Position numbers and translations under genes: made by a program | Origin: Chelydra serpentina | Lineage: Eukaryota; Chordata; Testudines; Chelydridae | NCBI GenBank assembly: GCA_037349315.1 | Contig: JBAIAC010000033.1 | Coordinates: 16,014,001 to 16,078,000 of the forward strand | Reading direction: 5' to 3' | Length of the DNA: 64,000 nucleotides | Shown: piece after piece, positions 23,204 through 35,144 of the stretch | How the letters are laid out: each line of letters starts with the position of its first letter | How positions within the stretch are numbered: the first letter of the stretch is position 1 | The notes under the pieces: model-generated | Seen by the model: the letters and a program-made list of their open reading frames with translations, nothing else | Database searches by the model: none | What the model was told of the DNA's origin: nothing

Positions 23204-23227
23204 TTATTATTATTATTATTATTATTA
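23204..23227. repeat. (ATT)n microsatellite
   Basis: About eight ATT units. Confidence 0.9.
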
Positions 23228-24234
23228 GATCAACCAGTGACAGGAAAGAGAAAAATGTAGATCCAGATTCTGTGTTATCTCTCTTGAGAAAATCAGCCTG
23301 GAAAACACAGTCAAGATACAGGGTAGGCAAAGGTAGCTTTTTGCCACCTTTCTGCTGCCCAGATTTTGAAGTGATGTGGGAAAAACAGCCCATGGTCTAA
23401 ATTGGAGCAGTCCCACGGTATTGTGTTGAGGGCTAAAATTATGCCTGCTAGCATCCCCCGAGTCAGGCCTTCCCATCGCAGTCACATTTCTAGCATGCCC
23501 CTATGCCAGGACCTGCAAATAGGGGTAGCATAGGAGTAGTCTATCTATGCTGGCCCTATGCTGCTCTTGCAATGGAGAAAATCTCCCCTAGGCTATTAAA
23601 TCCCCCTTATGATGGTGCCTATATGCCAGAGTCCAGCCTATATCCTTCTCATCGATGTAAGAGAGAAAAGTACGATCCCTGGATGCTTCCATCCACACAC
23701 CGCCATGATGATGAATAATTACACATTTTAAAATCGGTGGGGAAAGAAGTTGCAAACTAACAGGAAAGGTGTGTTGTTTTAATGAGCCAGAACCAATCAA
23801 TGAGCTGATAAAATTTCCGGAGGTGTTGAATGGCTGGGGAGCTGTGCAGCACCAGTGAAACAAACTGTTGATTTGATATTTTTTCGTTTGTTGTAACCTG
23901 TAGCTAAAGCTCTTTATTCAGTTATTTACTATTGCCACTGCCATTGTCTGAAACCCAACTATTAACACAGATGTGCAGGTGCAAGGAGCAATGGGCATGT
24001 TCTGATTTGGATCTCGGTCTGAACACAGCAGAGCCCAGGCTTTTTTAGATCAGGTTTTTACGTGCTCCTTCCCTTTCCCCTGGCCACCTTGCCTAGAAAG
24101 TGAGCAGCACACTCTATGTGGACTCTTATGACAGGCATTCTATGAGAATAGTTTTTCATTTTAAATTGAACTACAGTGACAGACCCCACAATCATCCCAG
24201 TCACTCTTTGCAGCAGTATCAGTAGAATACTCTG

Positions 24235-24302
24235 AGCAGGGGGTTGGACTAGATGACCTCGTGAGGTCTCTTCCAACCCTTATCGTCTATGATTCTATGA
24301 AT
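24235..24302 (+). mobile_element. CR1 LINE 3' end (+)
   Basis: 'GGGTTGGACTAGATGACCTC', 'GAGGTCTCTTCCAACCC' and the terminal repeat TGATTCTATGA are the hallmark 3' end of amniote CR1 LINEs. Only about 70 bp remain, which fits the usual severe 5' truncation. Confidence 0.9.
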
Positions 24303-26072
24303 AGCCTGGCTGAAGAAGGGAATTGCCACCACTCCTACTACAGGATAAATTAGAGACAGCTCTTAATCTACAGTAAATCCTCTCTGGGCATGGTTATGTG
24401 TCGATATCTAATGGAGGCTGCTTTAAAAACAGAAGGCAAGAAAGGCAGACCAGATTGCTACCAAATGTAGAAATGCAGTAGTATTTTGTTGTTTTTTAAA
24501 AAAATATTGATTTTGAACATACTATCCTTGCATAAGAGGCCTCTACCCTTAGTACAAAAGAAACCTGTTGGGGTCTTGGTCTTATGACTGTATCCATAAT
24601 AGTGGTTTGTCTGGATTTCCTACATCCAGGGATCCAACTGGCATAATAGGAGATTCAATGGGAGTTACTCTTAGCCTTTAGAGGTCTTCATACCTACTCC
24701 TGCCATTTCTCAGGCATTGCCAGATACTTACAACTGAGATTTTGGGTCTGGATTTTCTAACGCAAATCTTTGCTGAGAAAGGAAACATGCAGTTGGAAGT
24801 CTTAATGCCTGATCCTGCAAACTTTTCTTCCGCTGAGTAGTCCCATTGGTGAATAAGGAACAATCATGTGAGGATATACAGGGCCATTAGATCTCTTCAT
24901 AAAAAGGCCCCCTTCTTATCTGGCTCATCTTCCTAGTTTTCCTCCACTTCATCTTTTTAATCTGGGTTTAGGGATCGTTAAAAGAAAGTAAGGTTTTCTG
25001 ACTTTAACTGAATGTGTATTTCAAAAGTTAAATGTTTTCATGACAACGAATGTATCATCTAAAAGCAAATATTTCAGAGCTATTTGCTCGTGTTTTATAA
25101 TGACAGCTTGGATGTTATCAGAGCTGTATGTTTGCATTTTGTTCTGACTCACATATGTTGTAAATGTTTGATAAATGTTACCTTTTAATGCTTGATAACA
25201 TTATGGAAGTGTTAAGAAATGTTAGACCAGATAACCTCTTTCTAATCCAAACAGCCACATTTACCATGAAAAGTTAATAATTAACCAGAAGACATTTACT
25301 TAATTTAGGTTAAAAAAAGTTTCCCTCACTATATTCAAACTTTCCCTTCATTTTTATCTCCTTTTCTCCAAGGCCAGAGATAAGATTTTCTTCTGATTCA
25401 CTTGCAGGTCAACTTTCCATGACATTTAGGTCTGCCTACAACCAAAACCAAATATTTATGGATACATGGGTATGAAACACCATAATGATAAATGTATGAT
25501 ACTATGCCAAAATGAAAGATTTTGAGACAACAATGTTTACTGTCTAAGTTGGACATTTACTTAGTCTGTGTAGCCAGGAGTAGGTACTTTGATATAAATC
25601 AGATGAAGTGTTTTTGAATGAATAAGTCTATACTCTGAAGTATGACTTCAGGGATCAGGACATATGGGTACACAGGTGTCATCTTGCAATGGAAGCAGCT
25701 AATGCTTTCTGTGCATGTCTGAAAACACTTTATTTCAAGGTTGTGCTTCTGAGCGGATATAACTGCAGATTTCTCTTAAAAGAATGAAGCGCTAAATAAT
25801 GGATTAAAGGTTTAAAAGGTTTTAAAGGTCCTTGCCAGGTTGTTAGTACATTTTTATCTATATTTCCTACTTCTTAAAAAAAGATGCAACTATATTGTAT
25901 TTAAAGTTGCAGAACTTCTCCGGTATTGCAACACTTTTAGAATGATCAATTGTATGCTTTAAAATGTTAACATTTATTCACCATGAATTATTACACAGAA
26001 GTAGGTTTCTGCAAAAGGTCTCTTTGCAGTTCTGCATAAGGATTTTTTACAAAAATCTGTGCACCTAGGCCC
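24303..26072. other. Anonymous non-coding sequence
   Basis: AT-rich, with no recognised repeat or coding signature. Confidence 0.45.
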
Positions 26073-26340
26073 CGGTCCAACAAAAGCACTTAAGCACGTG
26101 TTTAGCTTTAAGCATGTGAGTAGCCCCATTGATTTCAATGGAGCTCCTTATTTGCTTAAAGTTAAGCAATTTGGTGAACTTGGGCGCTAATGCTCTTTTA
26201 TGAAATTCATAGTTTGCCCCCAAACCAGCAAAGCACTTAACGTGTATGCTTAATTGTAAGCATATAAATAATTTATAGGTCTACTCACATGCTTAAAGGT
26301 AAGCACGTACTTAAGTGGTTTCATTAAGTGCCTAAATGAG
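26073..26340. repeat. Old palindromic repeat ('ACTTAAGCACGTG' family), two units
   Basis: The first unit reads 'AAGCACTTAAGCACGTG', 'CATGTGAGTAGCCCCATTGA', then 'TCAATGGAGCTCC' and 'GCTTAAAGTTAAGC'. The second unit (from about 26220) repeats the theme with 'CTACTCACATGCTTAAAGG' and 'AAGCACGTACTTAAG'. Each unit is an imperfect hairpin. Confidence 0.5.
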
Positions 26341-28113
26341 AAGTCGTTTTTGTTTGGTTTTTTTTTTTAAGTGAAAACACAATGTGTGTATACCAGGACA
26401 GGGGGATTTGAAAGTGAAGCACAAGTTTCACAGGACAACTGTCTGTGAGCTGAATGTTGCTGCTGTGATGTGCTGTGATGTGATTCCTCACACCCAGAGT
26501 GGGGAATGCTTGCAGAATGTGCATAGGCACTGAGAGGACTACTTTTGAGAATGGCTGACAAAAAATATTACCACCCATTGGTGAAACTGTACAGTTGAAA
26601 ACTGAGTTCTTTTTTTCTCTTTTCAGGAATAAACTGTATACAGGTTTTCTCTGCTTTTTATATTAGTGGGAAAGTCAGTGATGCAACAGGAAGGAGTGGG
26701 GTGGGAGATGACTGTGATAAATTGGTATCTTTGATAAAGTTTTTGTAAAATTGCTAACACCAGGCTATCTTATGCCATTATAATCAATAGTATGTCATTA
26801 TTTCTGGTATGATCTATTTTTGCTTCAATACTTCATATCTTTTATATTAAACCTTCAGCATTAGGAAGAACTGAAAACCTCTATAAATGCCAAATGTAGC
26901 TAAACAATACCATTTTGTGCCACCATACTAAAGGGCTAACCATTACCCAAGAAACAAAGTTGCTAAGAAATACCCAGATATTTTTGCTCAGTTTATTTAC
27001 AATCACATTGATTTGCTTTCTATAGTTAACTTTGTTTCTTATTAATATATTTAAGCATTGACTCCACTAACTACCCTGTCATGAAATGAAGATTCAAGGA
27101 CTTTAAGGTTGTCCTGATGTCTAGTCTGAGCTGCATAACACAGGCCACAGAATTTCACTCAGTGACTCCTGAGTCAAGTCCATCATTTGTGGTTGAGCTA
27201 AGCACATAGCTTTTGGAAAACATCCAGCCTTGAGAGAAAGTTTCCACCTTTTAGATTTAACATAGGTCACTGTTGACAAAAAATTGTTTGAAGCAATTTA
27301 CTATAATACTTACCAATTCAGTAATTATAGTGTGCTGGATTCTGAAAAGCATACTAGTTTAGAGTCTTCAACAGGTGTAGCAATATAACTTCATTCTGTT
27401 TAAAATATATAATTTTATATATACTATAGAAATTATCATTTATTTGCCAAGAATCACCGAGCCTGTCTGAGCTCTGTCTATGATAACTGTGCTTGAGATG
27501 CTCAGGTAACTCCCATTATGCTTACTGTATTTTAGATGTACAAAGACACAGAACACTTGCCACCTATTTCAACAGAAGAGTTGGAAACCTACCATTTCTG
27601 GGTAATTGTCCACTTATACACAAACAAACAAAATATCTTTCTGAAAAGCAGTAGTTATTTAAGGCATGACTCAACAAAACAAGGAGGAAATAAGCTTTAA
27701 AAAGCTGAAGGAAGAGATTTTCAGGAGAAATTTCCTGGCAGCATTTAACCATAAAGAGAGATTGAGTTTTAATACTATGCAAAATATTCTTAAGGAAATA
27801 CAAAGCACTTAAAAGTAGCCTGGTTGAAATTGCAGTACTAGGAGTTGAATTGGGCTTGCTGGGTCATGGCAGATTGGCAGGTTGTATATTTTATGGAATC
27901 TTAATCTTGTGCTACAGACTCTAAGTTTCATTATTTTATTTTTTTAAGAAGTCACATCTGTAACCCATCTGGTTGCAAAGAAAACCTTCATTATGTGAAC
28001 TGAGTGTAACTGATGTAGTGACATCTTGTCTTTTGAAAGAGCTTGAAACAACAGCTGTGGAGGTGTAAATGGCCCAGTTCATCTAAGTAGGAAGTTATCT
28101 CTGTAACCAACTG
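26341..28113. other. Anonymous non-coding sequence
   Basis: No recognised repeat or coding signature. Confidence 0.45.
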
Positions 28114-28124
28114 ATGACAATGTT

Positions 28125-28442
28125 AAATGAAAATAAAAGAGAAAAACTTGTAGCACCTTAGAGACTAACAAATTTATTTCAGCATAAGCTTTCGTGGGTT
28201 AATACCCACTTCATCGGATGCATGGAATGAAATACACAGTAGACAGGTATTTATACAGTCAGAGAAACATGATAAGGTGGAGGTGCATAGACCAACCTTA
28301 AGAGGCTAATTAGTTGAGAGGAACCATAACAGCAGGGGAAGAAAAACCTTTGAAGTGATAAACAAGATGGTCACACAGGTGTGAATGAAGATCGTTAACT
28401 TAAGGGAAATAGATTCGAATGAGGATCGTTAACTTAAGGGAA
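28125..28442 (-). mobile_element. Penelope-like element 3' end with target duplication
   Basis: An 11-bp direct repeat, ATGACAATGTT, flanks the segment (28114-28124 and 28443-28453). Read on the minus strand, the insert ends with CCGATGA, the hairpin GTGGGT-ATTA-ACCCAC, GAAA, GCTTATGC and 'GGTGCTACAAG', then a T-rich tail. The same ordered motifs end the PLE at 61599-63160. Near its 5' limit a 34-bp unit is duplicated in tandem (28383 and 28417). No coding sequence remains, so this is a 5'-truncated 3' UTR. Confidence 0.8.
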
Positions 28443-28453
28443 ATGACAATGTT

Positions 28454-29417
28454 GTTAACTATTTCACTGCCAATTAAAGCAGAGAAGAAAGAACAACGTT
28501 CATGTAGTGCAGATCTGCATTATCTACTATTTATTTCCCCAATCTGTGCATTCAAATTTAAGGGTCACAAACTGGCTCTCTCCCCTTTATGCTGCTCTTG
28601 TGGCACAAAGAGAACAGTAACCTGCCCTAAAGCAATTATAATATGCAGTTATGTAAAGGTTCCAGTGGAAAGTAACGATTTCATACTATTGTCCTAGTAC
28701 TAGAACTGCTTCATGCCACCTGCTCCCCCCAATTCAGGTGTAGGGAGCATTCTTGGGAGGTCAGAGAGAGAGGAACACCTTTCTTGCTCCCTCAGTCTAA
28801 GGTTCTACATCTACATCAAGCATCTAGGAATCTAGCCCTGGAAATTCAGCCCAGGTTTGCTGGTAAGTTTGATCATACTTCTGAACTTTTAGAGTGAACC
28901 TGGGTAAGTTTGTAGCTTTGTTGCAAAATCAGGCAAAACTCAGTGGTTTCAGCTGTTTTTGTTTCCTTCACCAGTTTTTGGGTTTGGTCAAATCCCAAAC
29001 TTAAATCAAAGCTTAGGATGTGAAAGTGTGACTCCACAGAGATGGAGACTGACTGAACCGACTTGAACTGAAATTTCTAGGTTCCGGTTAGCTCTATAAA
29101 AGCATCCAAATGTTCAGATACTTATCTATCCATTCACTAAACTGGCTAAGATTACAAAAGTCAACTGAAAATCTCATAAGAAAATGATTTCTAATGAGAC
29201 CGCTAGTTTCTTTGGGGGATGAGCATAGCTGGAGAACACAGGCTTTCCCATGCTTCTGGGCCCAATCAGAACCAGGAAGCCCAGGCTACTCTGAAACAGC
29301 AAGAGTAATAATCATGCACAGAGCAGCTCCAGCATCAGGTCCATGCACAGGAGAAAATTGTCCCTTTTGAGCATCACTTTCTGACTGATGTGCTGTGCAC
29401 GTTGGCCGCACCTGAGG
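28454..29417. other. Anonymous non-coding sequence
   Basis: No coding signature or recognised repeat before the hAT target duplication at 29418. Confidence 0.4.
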
Positions 29418-29425
29418 ATCTAACC

Positions 29426-30230
29426 CAGGCCTGCACAACTCGTAAAGCGGTGAGGGCCATATTACTCCAAAGAAAACAGCTGAGGGCCGAAACCTCCCGG
29501 CCTCGCGGAAACACCCTCCCCCCCCAGCGCCGCCCGCCCCGCAGAAACAACCCCTCCTTCCCCAGCGCTAGGGTGTGGAAGCCTGTAGAAGGGGAAAGAG
29601 ACAGCGCGCATAGGGTGACCAGATCACAGCAGTAAAATAGGACCTGCCCCCTCCCCACTCGGCCCCACCATCACACCCCTCTTCACCCCCCCAGGGGTCA
29701 CTATGTTACTGCACACAACAGTCAATCAATGCAGTTGTAGATAAATCTATGCATTATGCATTTTTGTATAACTTTTATATGACTTTGTATTGAACCTTGG
29801 TAATATGTTATAGCAGGCCCCTAAGGTAGTATAATTAAGGTAAAAGAAAAATGTCTTTTTGCTAGAAGTAGAATAAGATCTTCCCCACCACTTTGTATTC
29901 AATTGCCCTGTTGAATGAATGAGGTGTGAATGAGGAAGGCGTGGAAGGCAGGCACCTCCAGACAGCTGCAACCCCTGGAGAGAGGATGAGAACCAGACCA
30001 AGGACAATCAAACTTGTCAAGTGGGCTGACTGCCTCGGAGGTTAGAAGTAAGCACCTTCCTTTGGGAACACCCTCTTTGCAGCATTGGGACAACCCCCAG
30101 CCCAGAGGCAAGCAGCAAAAAGGACCAATGGACACAGTCCCAGATTTTGGGCCGCACAGTGAGCCCACCTACTCACCCCCCCCGCGAGCCGCACAGTGAG
30201 TCCACGCGGGCCGCATGTTGTGCAGGCCTG
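29426..30230. mobile_element. hAT-type DNA transposon (805 bp), non-autonomous
   Basis: The ends are perfect 14-bp inverted repeats, CAGGCCTGCACAAC and GTTGTGCAGGCCTG. Both sides carry an identical 8-bp direct repeat, ATCTAACC (29418-29425 and 30231-30238), the hAT signature. The outer parts are GC-rich (CCGCGAGCCGCACAGTGAG-type words). The middle is different, AT-rich sequence (about 29699-30150) and looks like a later insertion. No transposase frame is present, so movement would have needed a transposase supplied in trans. Confidence 0.9.
29699..30150. mobile_element. AT-rich insertion nested in the hAT element (LTR-like)
   Basis: Composition switches abruptly from GC-rich transposon sequence to AT-rich sequence with TTTTGTATAACTTTTATATG and AATAAGATC-type signals, then back to GC-rich at 'GGGCCGCACAGTGAG'. 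The stretch resembles a turtle LTR as I remember it. Boundaries and target duplication were not resolved. Confidence 0.4.
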
Positions 30231-30238
30231 ATCTAACC

Positions 30239-32182
30239 CTTTGGGTTTGTTACAATGGCATTCAATCTTGCAGTCTTTCCTCAGGGAAAGCACCCAATGA
30301 AGTCAAAGAGACATGAAACTTGCAATTTTTAAAAGGATTGACATCTAGACCCAACTAGTCTAAGTCAGAGTGCCAGTCCAAGCCCCCAAAATGTAATGAA
30401 GGACAATTAAATCATCTTCAAGGAATCTGAAGCATTTCTATTTATCTCATGCCACTGACCAGTAAATGGTTTCAGATAATGTGTATATTGCAATTTCTTT
30501 ATTTTTAATCTATTTTGATTTGCATAAAGTTAAAAAAGACATTTATACCCAGCTCTAGACACCATAACAATTAAAAGACAAAAGCTTACCAGGGCTAACA
30601 ATGGAGCATCACCGCAAAATCCAAAAGCATTAAAACAAAATACAGGAAATTAACCAGTTTGTCATTCAAATGTACCTACGCCACCCCAAATCGCATCCAT
30701 CTCCTTAGCACTACCCCAAAGTCATAGCACATAGACGCAATTTTCAGCATTCTGTGGAAATGCTATCTCCCATTTGAACTCTTACAAAGTTCAAGTTACT
30801 TCAACAATATTTCAGACAGAAAGACTCACTAGAAAGGGGTGGTCCCATGAAGCACTGAGTTTCGAAACTCACATGGAAAATTAGAGTCGGCATATTTTGT
30901 CATTTTCAGTGTTGTCTTCTGAAAATCCCCAGGTTTTTTCATCACACCTGCTTGGGTTTTATTTGGCAGCATTTATTCTGTAACCAGCAAAGCTAAAGGA
31001 CTGCACTTTGTTTTAAGGTGTTCCGATCGACATGGAGCATGCACATATAGCATTACTGGAGAGGTTTGCCTGTAATGCGGTGACGTAGTATGTCTATTGT
31101 AGTGAACATCAACCCATCATTTAATCACTTGTAATGTTTTTTCCTTGTCTAGGCCAGGGTTTTGTTACTGTAGAGTTCTGCTAATGCACACTTCTGCCGG
31201 GAAGCTTCCCAAGGTAGGGCACAAAAGATGCTAAGTGGCAGGGGGATGATGGGTAGAAGCCATTAACACTCCTACAGCAAGGTCATATTTGATGCCTCCT
31301 TTTGTTTGCAAATTAAGAAGATTCTTCTGTACTCTCACTGTTACCTCCACCTAAACAGACTCCTGGGTCATCTCAGGCTGGTCACATCTTTTTACTATTA
31401 GCCACCCATTAACAGTCTGATTGAAAAGGAGCCAGAGTGGTTTACACATAAAGCGCTTACCATTTTCCAGGAAGAACAAATTTCTCGGCAGTTTCATCAA
31501 CGCTTTAGCCTAGCAATATACAAAATAAAACGTTCTTGATCTGAAAGGCTCTGATCAAGGGAAAAACCTTTGTATTCCTTTCTCCCCATCCCCAAACATA
31601 TTTGGGAAGGGAAGGGTGTTATCTTGCTCCCTTTTTTTCCCCTGAAGCCAGTATTACCAACCATTTTACTTGTACTTTACTATTATTATCTGGGTGATGG
31701 CTGTGACATGTTGATCATATATGGCAGTGAGAAAATTGATTTCCTTCAACAGAAATGCTTCCAATTTTCCAAGGGCCATAATTTTATGTCCACAACAAAA
31801 TAAAAGGGTCATTTTCCTTAAGATGAGGGGAATTGAAATCTTTGATAAAAGCTACGGTAAATGTTGTACTTTTGATTGCGGAAACCGCAGTTTTCACAAA
31901 CATCTGGCCTGTCTGGTTGGTGGCGGTGGGTTGGAGGGGGAGGGAAATAGCTTTTGAAAAGAGCTGAATTTGCTTTATGAAATCTGTGCAAGTCCACAGA
32001 AAGCTTATATTTGTTTATTGGGGAAAACTAAAGGGGCTCCTGTAGTTAGTGCAGAGATGACAAAAATCAAAACAAAAAAACATGTTGCACAGCCCTATTT
32101 TTGGTTAAGATTCCCTAGTTTGGTAAATGACACCTGTCTAGAAATGCACTTCAAAGCCACCTGGTCACAAAAGCCAACATTC
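30239..32182. other. Anonymous non-coding sequence
   Basis: No recognised repeat or coding signature. Confidence 0.45.
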
Positions 32183-32396
32183 AGACTGGAAACAAGGTGT
32201 AAACTTTTAATGATGAGAGTAATTAATCACTGGAACAATTTCCTAAGGTCCATGATGGATTATTCATCACTGACAATTTTTAAATGAAGATCTGCTCTAG
32301 GAATTATTTTGAGGGAGTTATATGGCCTGTTGTATACAGGAGGTCAGACAAGATGATCACAGTGGTCATTTCTGGCCTTGGAATCTATGAATCTAT
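32183..32396 (+). mobile_element. CR1 LINE 3' end with ORF2 C-terminal remnant (+)
   Basis: About 32190-32284 translates as 'LLMMRVINHWNNFLRSMMD' and 'SSLTIFK'. This corresponds to the CR1 ORF2 C-terminal block '.VRVVNHWNRLP.EVVDAPSLE.FK'. The 3' UTR follows with 'GGAGGTCAGACAAGATGATC' and 'TTCTGGCCTTGGAATCTATG', then ATCTATTAAA. The C-terminus is degenerate and the element is 5'-truncated. Confidence 0.85.
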
Positions 32397-32542
32397 TAAA
32401 CCTTTTTAGACTTGAGTCCCTACATATATAAAACCTGGCTTCAGGCACCAAACCTGGAAATTTGGGGGCTAAATAAACCTCTAAGCCCACATGCATTGTT
32501 TAGAGGCAGTAGCCTCCTTAAGAAAGAAAAAAAATATTACAT

Positions 32543-32770
32543 GCAATAGACCGGGGTTGTCAATAATTTTTGTCAAGGTCCAAATTTCTTGGTCAAGGTT
32601 TAGTCAAGGTCCAGACTCCAAAGAAAATAATAATAATAATGAGGCCTATGAAGCTTTACCATGCCTGGGTCTTAAGCAGTTTTGTTTTGGCCAACCTGAG
32701 AAGCCGTTTTTCAAATTTGGATTTGGATTTGATTCATAATCCGGACAAAATATATAATGGACCCAATATC
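32543..32770 (+). repeat. Possible hAT fragment with (AAT)n
   Basis: 'CGGGGTTGTCAATAATTTTTG' followed by repeated 'CAAGGTCCA' words resembles one end of a turtle hAT repeat as I remember it. An AATAATAATAAT tract lies at about 32626-32640. The other end and the target duplication were not found. Confidence 0.3.
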
Positions 32771-34678
32771 CTTGAATGTTTGGGAAACCAATCCACATCT
32801 GGCCAGATGTACTCAAGCCTGAATACAATGCACGTGACAATGTCCTGCTAGTAACTTTTTGTCCGTGTAAAAGTTTAGCCCAGCAATTTTTATATAGAGG
32901 CACTACCTGCTGCTGTCCCTGCTCACTGAGATAGCAGATACCCAAAATTTGCCTGGCCCCAGTTTGGAGTAGCAGTTTGATTGGGATGTTTAGCCTTGTT
33001 TGCAGTACATGTGGGCCTGGAAAGAAATGTCCAGGTGAGGCATAGGCACACACAATAACAGGCAATACACGTGACTTAAAATGGACGTGGTATTGAACAA
33101 ATGACAAAGATGAAACGGTAGCCACAGGAGTGAGTGGATATTGATCTTTATCATATGACAGAGGAAAAATCTGGTCCTTAAATATCGGAGGACTAAATTT
33201 CAGCAACTATGAAAGTAGAAGAAGGGTCATGTCTTTTCTGTAGCAATTGGTATGGGGCATTGCTATGAATGGCTCTAGGCTGTTACATTTTGCATTTTTT
33301 TGTATAATTTATGTGTGTGTTACTGAGCTATAACACAGAGCAAGCCCAGTGCATGGTTTTCAAAGAGTGAACTCAGAAAGAAAATGGAGGGAGTCAAGCA
33401 AAGTCCGTCTCAAGGGGAAAAGGATTTCTGTACAGTATTCAGATGTGTTGGGAGAGAGTCACCATAAGAAACAGAGAGTAGGTGCGCAATCAAGAGCGAG
33501 AATCCTTCTGTTGAAAAGTGAGACTTCAAGAGAGAGTGATGGGTTTAATATGAAACTAAGACTCATCAAAAAGAGAGATCTGTGTAGTATAAAAAGGAGG
33601 TTCTGAGAGGCAGACATAAGCAGAATTAGGTGCTGGACCGAGGCGTTCCCTCTCCTCCCCAGAGCAGATGTGCTCCTCTTAGACTATTACTTTGCAAAGT
33701 ACAAGACGGAAAAAGTTTGGCTCAGAAGTGAACCTTCTGCTATCAGCAATGACAATATTAGCGAACATAGGGCCATATTCCAGCCCTTGCCTTACGAGTT
33801 AGGAGAAAGGTCAGCCAAACATGCTGCAACACACTGGAGAAGCCGTTATTTGCATGTCTCTATGAACTGGAGACTGAGATACTCAGCATGCTCATGCTCT
33901 ACTTTGGATCCCATGGTTATCTGGACAGATGGCTGAGTTGAAGTTAACGTGGCTATGTGGCTAATGCCCCACTACAGCTTGGCAAGGGAAGACAGCCAAT
34001 GTCATCATGGCTCCTGAAGGTGGAAATAGGGTGAACAGGGCAGAATGAAAGGCAGGGAGCACCATGGTGGATGGAGGCAAAGTTCCTTGCAAATCCCCAG
34101 GTTCCATGTTTTTGCAGCTCACATTCCCTCCTGCTTCCACAGACTGAAGCAAAGAATAGGCCAGATTTTACTGTCAGTTACAACAGAGCAATTCCATTCA
34201 CTTCATGAGACCGCGCATGTCTCACTGAGAGTGGAATTTGGAACAAGATGTGTATGGCATTCAGTAAACATGTTATTGATCTGATTGGTATATATGAACA
34301 CTTCCCCAAACCCTGCTAACTTCTCAGAATATCCATCCAGCACAGAGAATCTGACTAGTTAGTGAAGTAAACCCAGATCATTTCGATGTGAAACAGCGTC
34401 CTAGGGAATTTTCCAGAAAACATCTGGATGGAGAAATATAGTTCCCACAGTCCAACACTGTTTCTAGCTTAGGGTTCCATGGAGTAGTTCATGTTGCTCA
34501 GCTCTACTACAGTATACAGAAACAACAATAATATTCAAATGCTTATCCTTGCAGCTAGCTTCTGGCTACTACTGAGTTTTACAAGCCTTCCTGAGTGGTG
34601 GAAGGTTGTACATCTTGGCTACTCATTACTAGGCTGAGCAATTCACAACCAACTCTGCCAGGTCTCAATGTGTCTGGG
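32771..34678. other. Anonymous non-coding sequence
   Basis: A 186-codon open frame on the minus strand (32646-33206) has no recognised family. No other coding signal. The rest is anonymous. Confidence 0.35.
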
Positions 34679-34755
34679 CCAAATCCAACTTTTACTCAAG
34701 CAAAATTTCCATTGACTGGGGTGTTGTCTGAATAAGCACAGAAGGAGTTGGGCCA
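34679..34755. repeat. Old palindromic repeat fragment
   Basis: 'GGCCAAATCCAACTTTTACTC' with inverted 'GAAGGAGTTGGGCC' forms a hairpin of about 75 bp, ending just before the Harbinger target site. Confidence 0.45.
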
Positions 34756-34762
34756 CAGAATA

Positions 34763-34765
34763 TAA
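34763..34765. other. TAA target-site duplication, left
   Basis: Matches 39979-39981 on the right side of the Harbinger element. Confidence 0.85.
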
Positions 34766-35144
34766 GGGTATGTCTACACCACGAGACTAGTTCGATTTTT
34801 GTGAAACCGAACTTGGCAACCCGATATTGCCTGGTCGATTGTTCGAATCCACATCAGGGATCTTAATTAGAATTTACGAGTCCACAGTAAGGGGGCAAGC
34901 GTCGACATTGCAAGCGGTGCACTGTGGGTATCTATCCCACAGTTCCCGCAGTCCCCGCTGCCCACTGGAATTCTGGGTGAAGCCCCCAGTGCCTTGTGGG
35001 ACCGAAATTGTGTCAAGGGTCGTTATACGTAAATTTCGTTACTCAACCCACACTTCCGCCTTCCCTACATGAAAGCGCCGGCGGGTAATGAATTCGCGCC
35101 CTTTTTCCTGTGGCTGTTAGCTCGTACGCCACAGGACAGAGAGA

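Noticed and set aside
32646..33206. 186-codon minus-strand frame as a gene
   Set aside because: No recognisable domain, overlap with repeat sequence and (AAT)n, and no splice or promoter support. Noted only as a finding.
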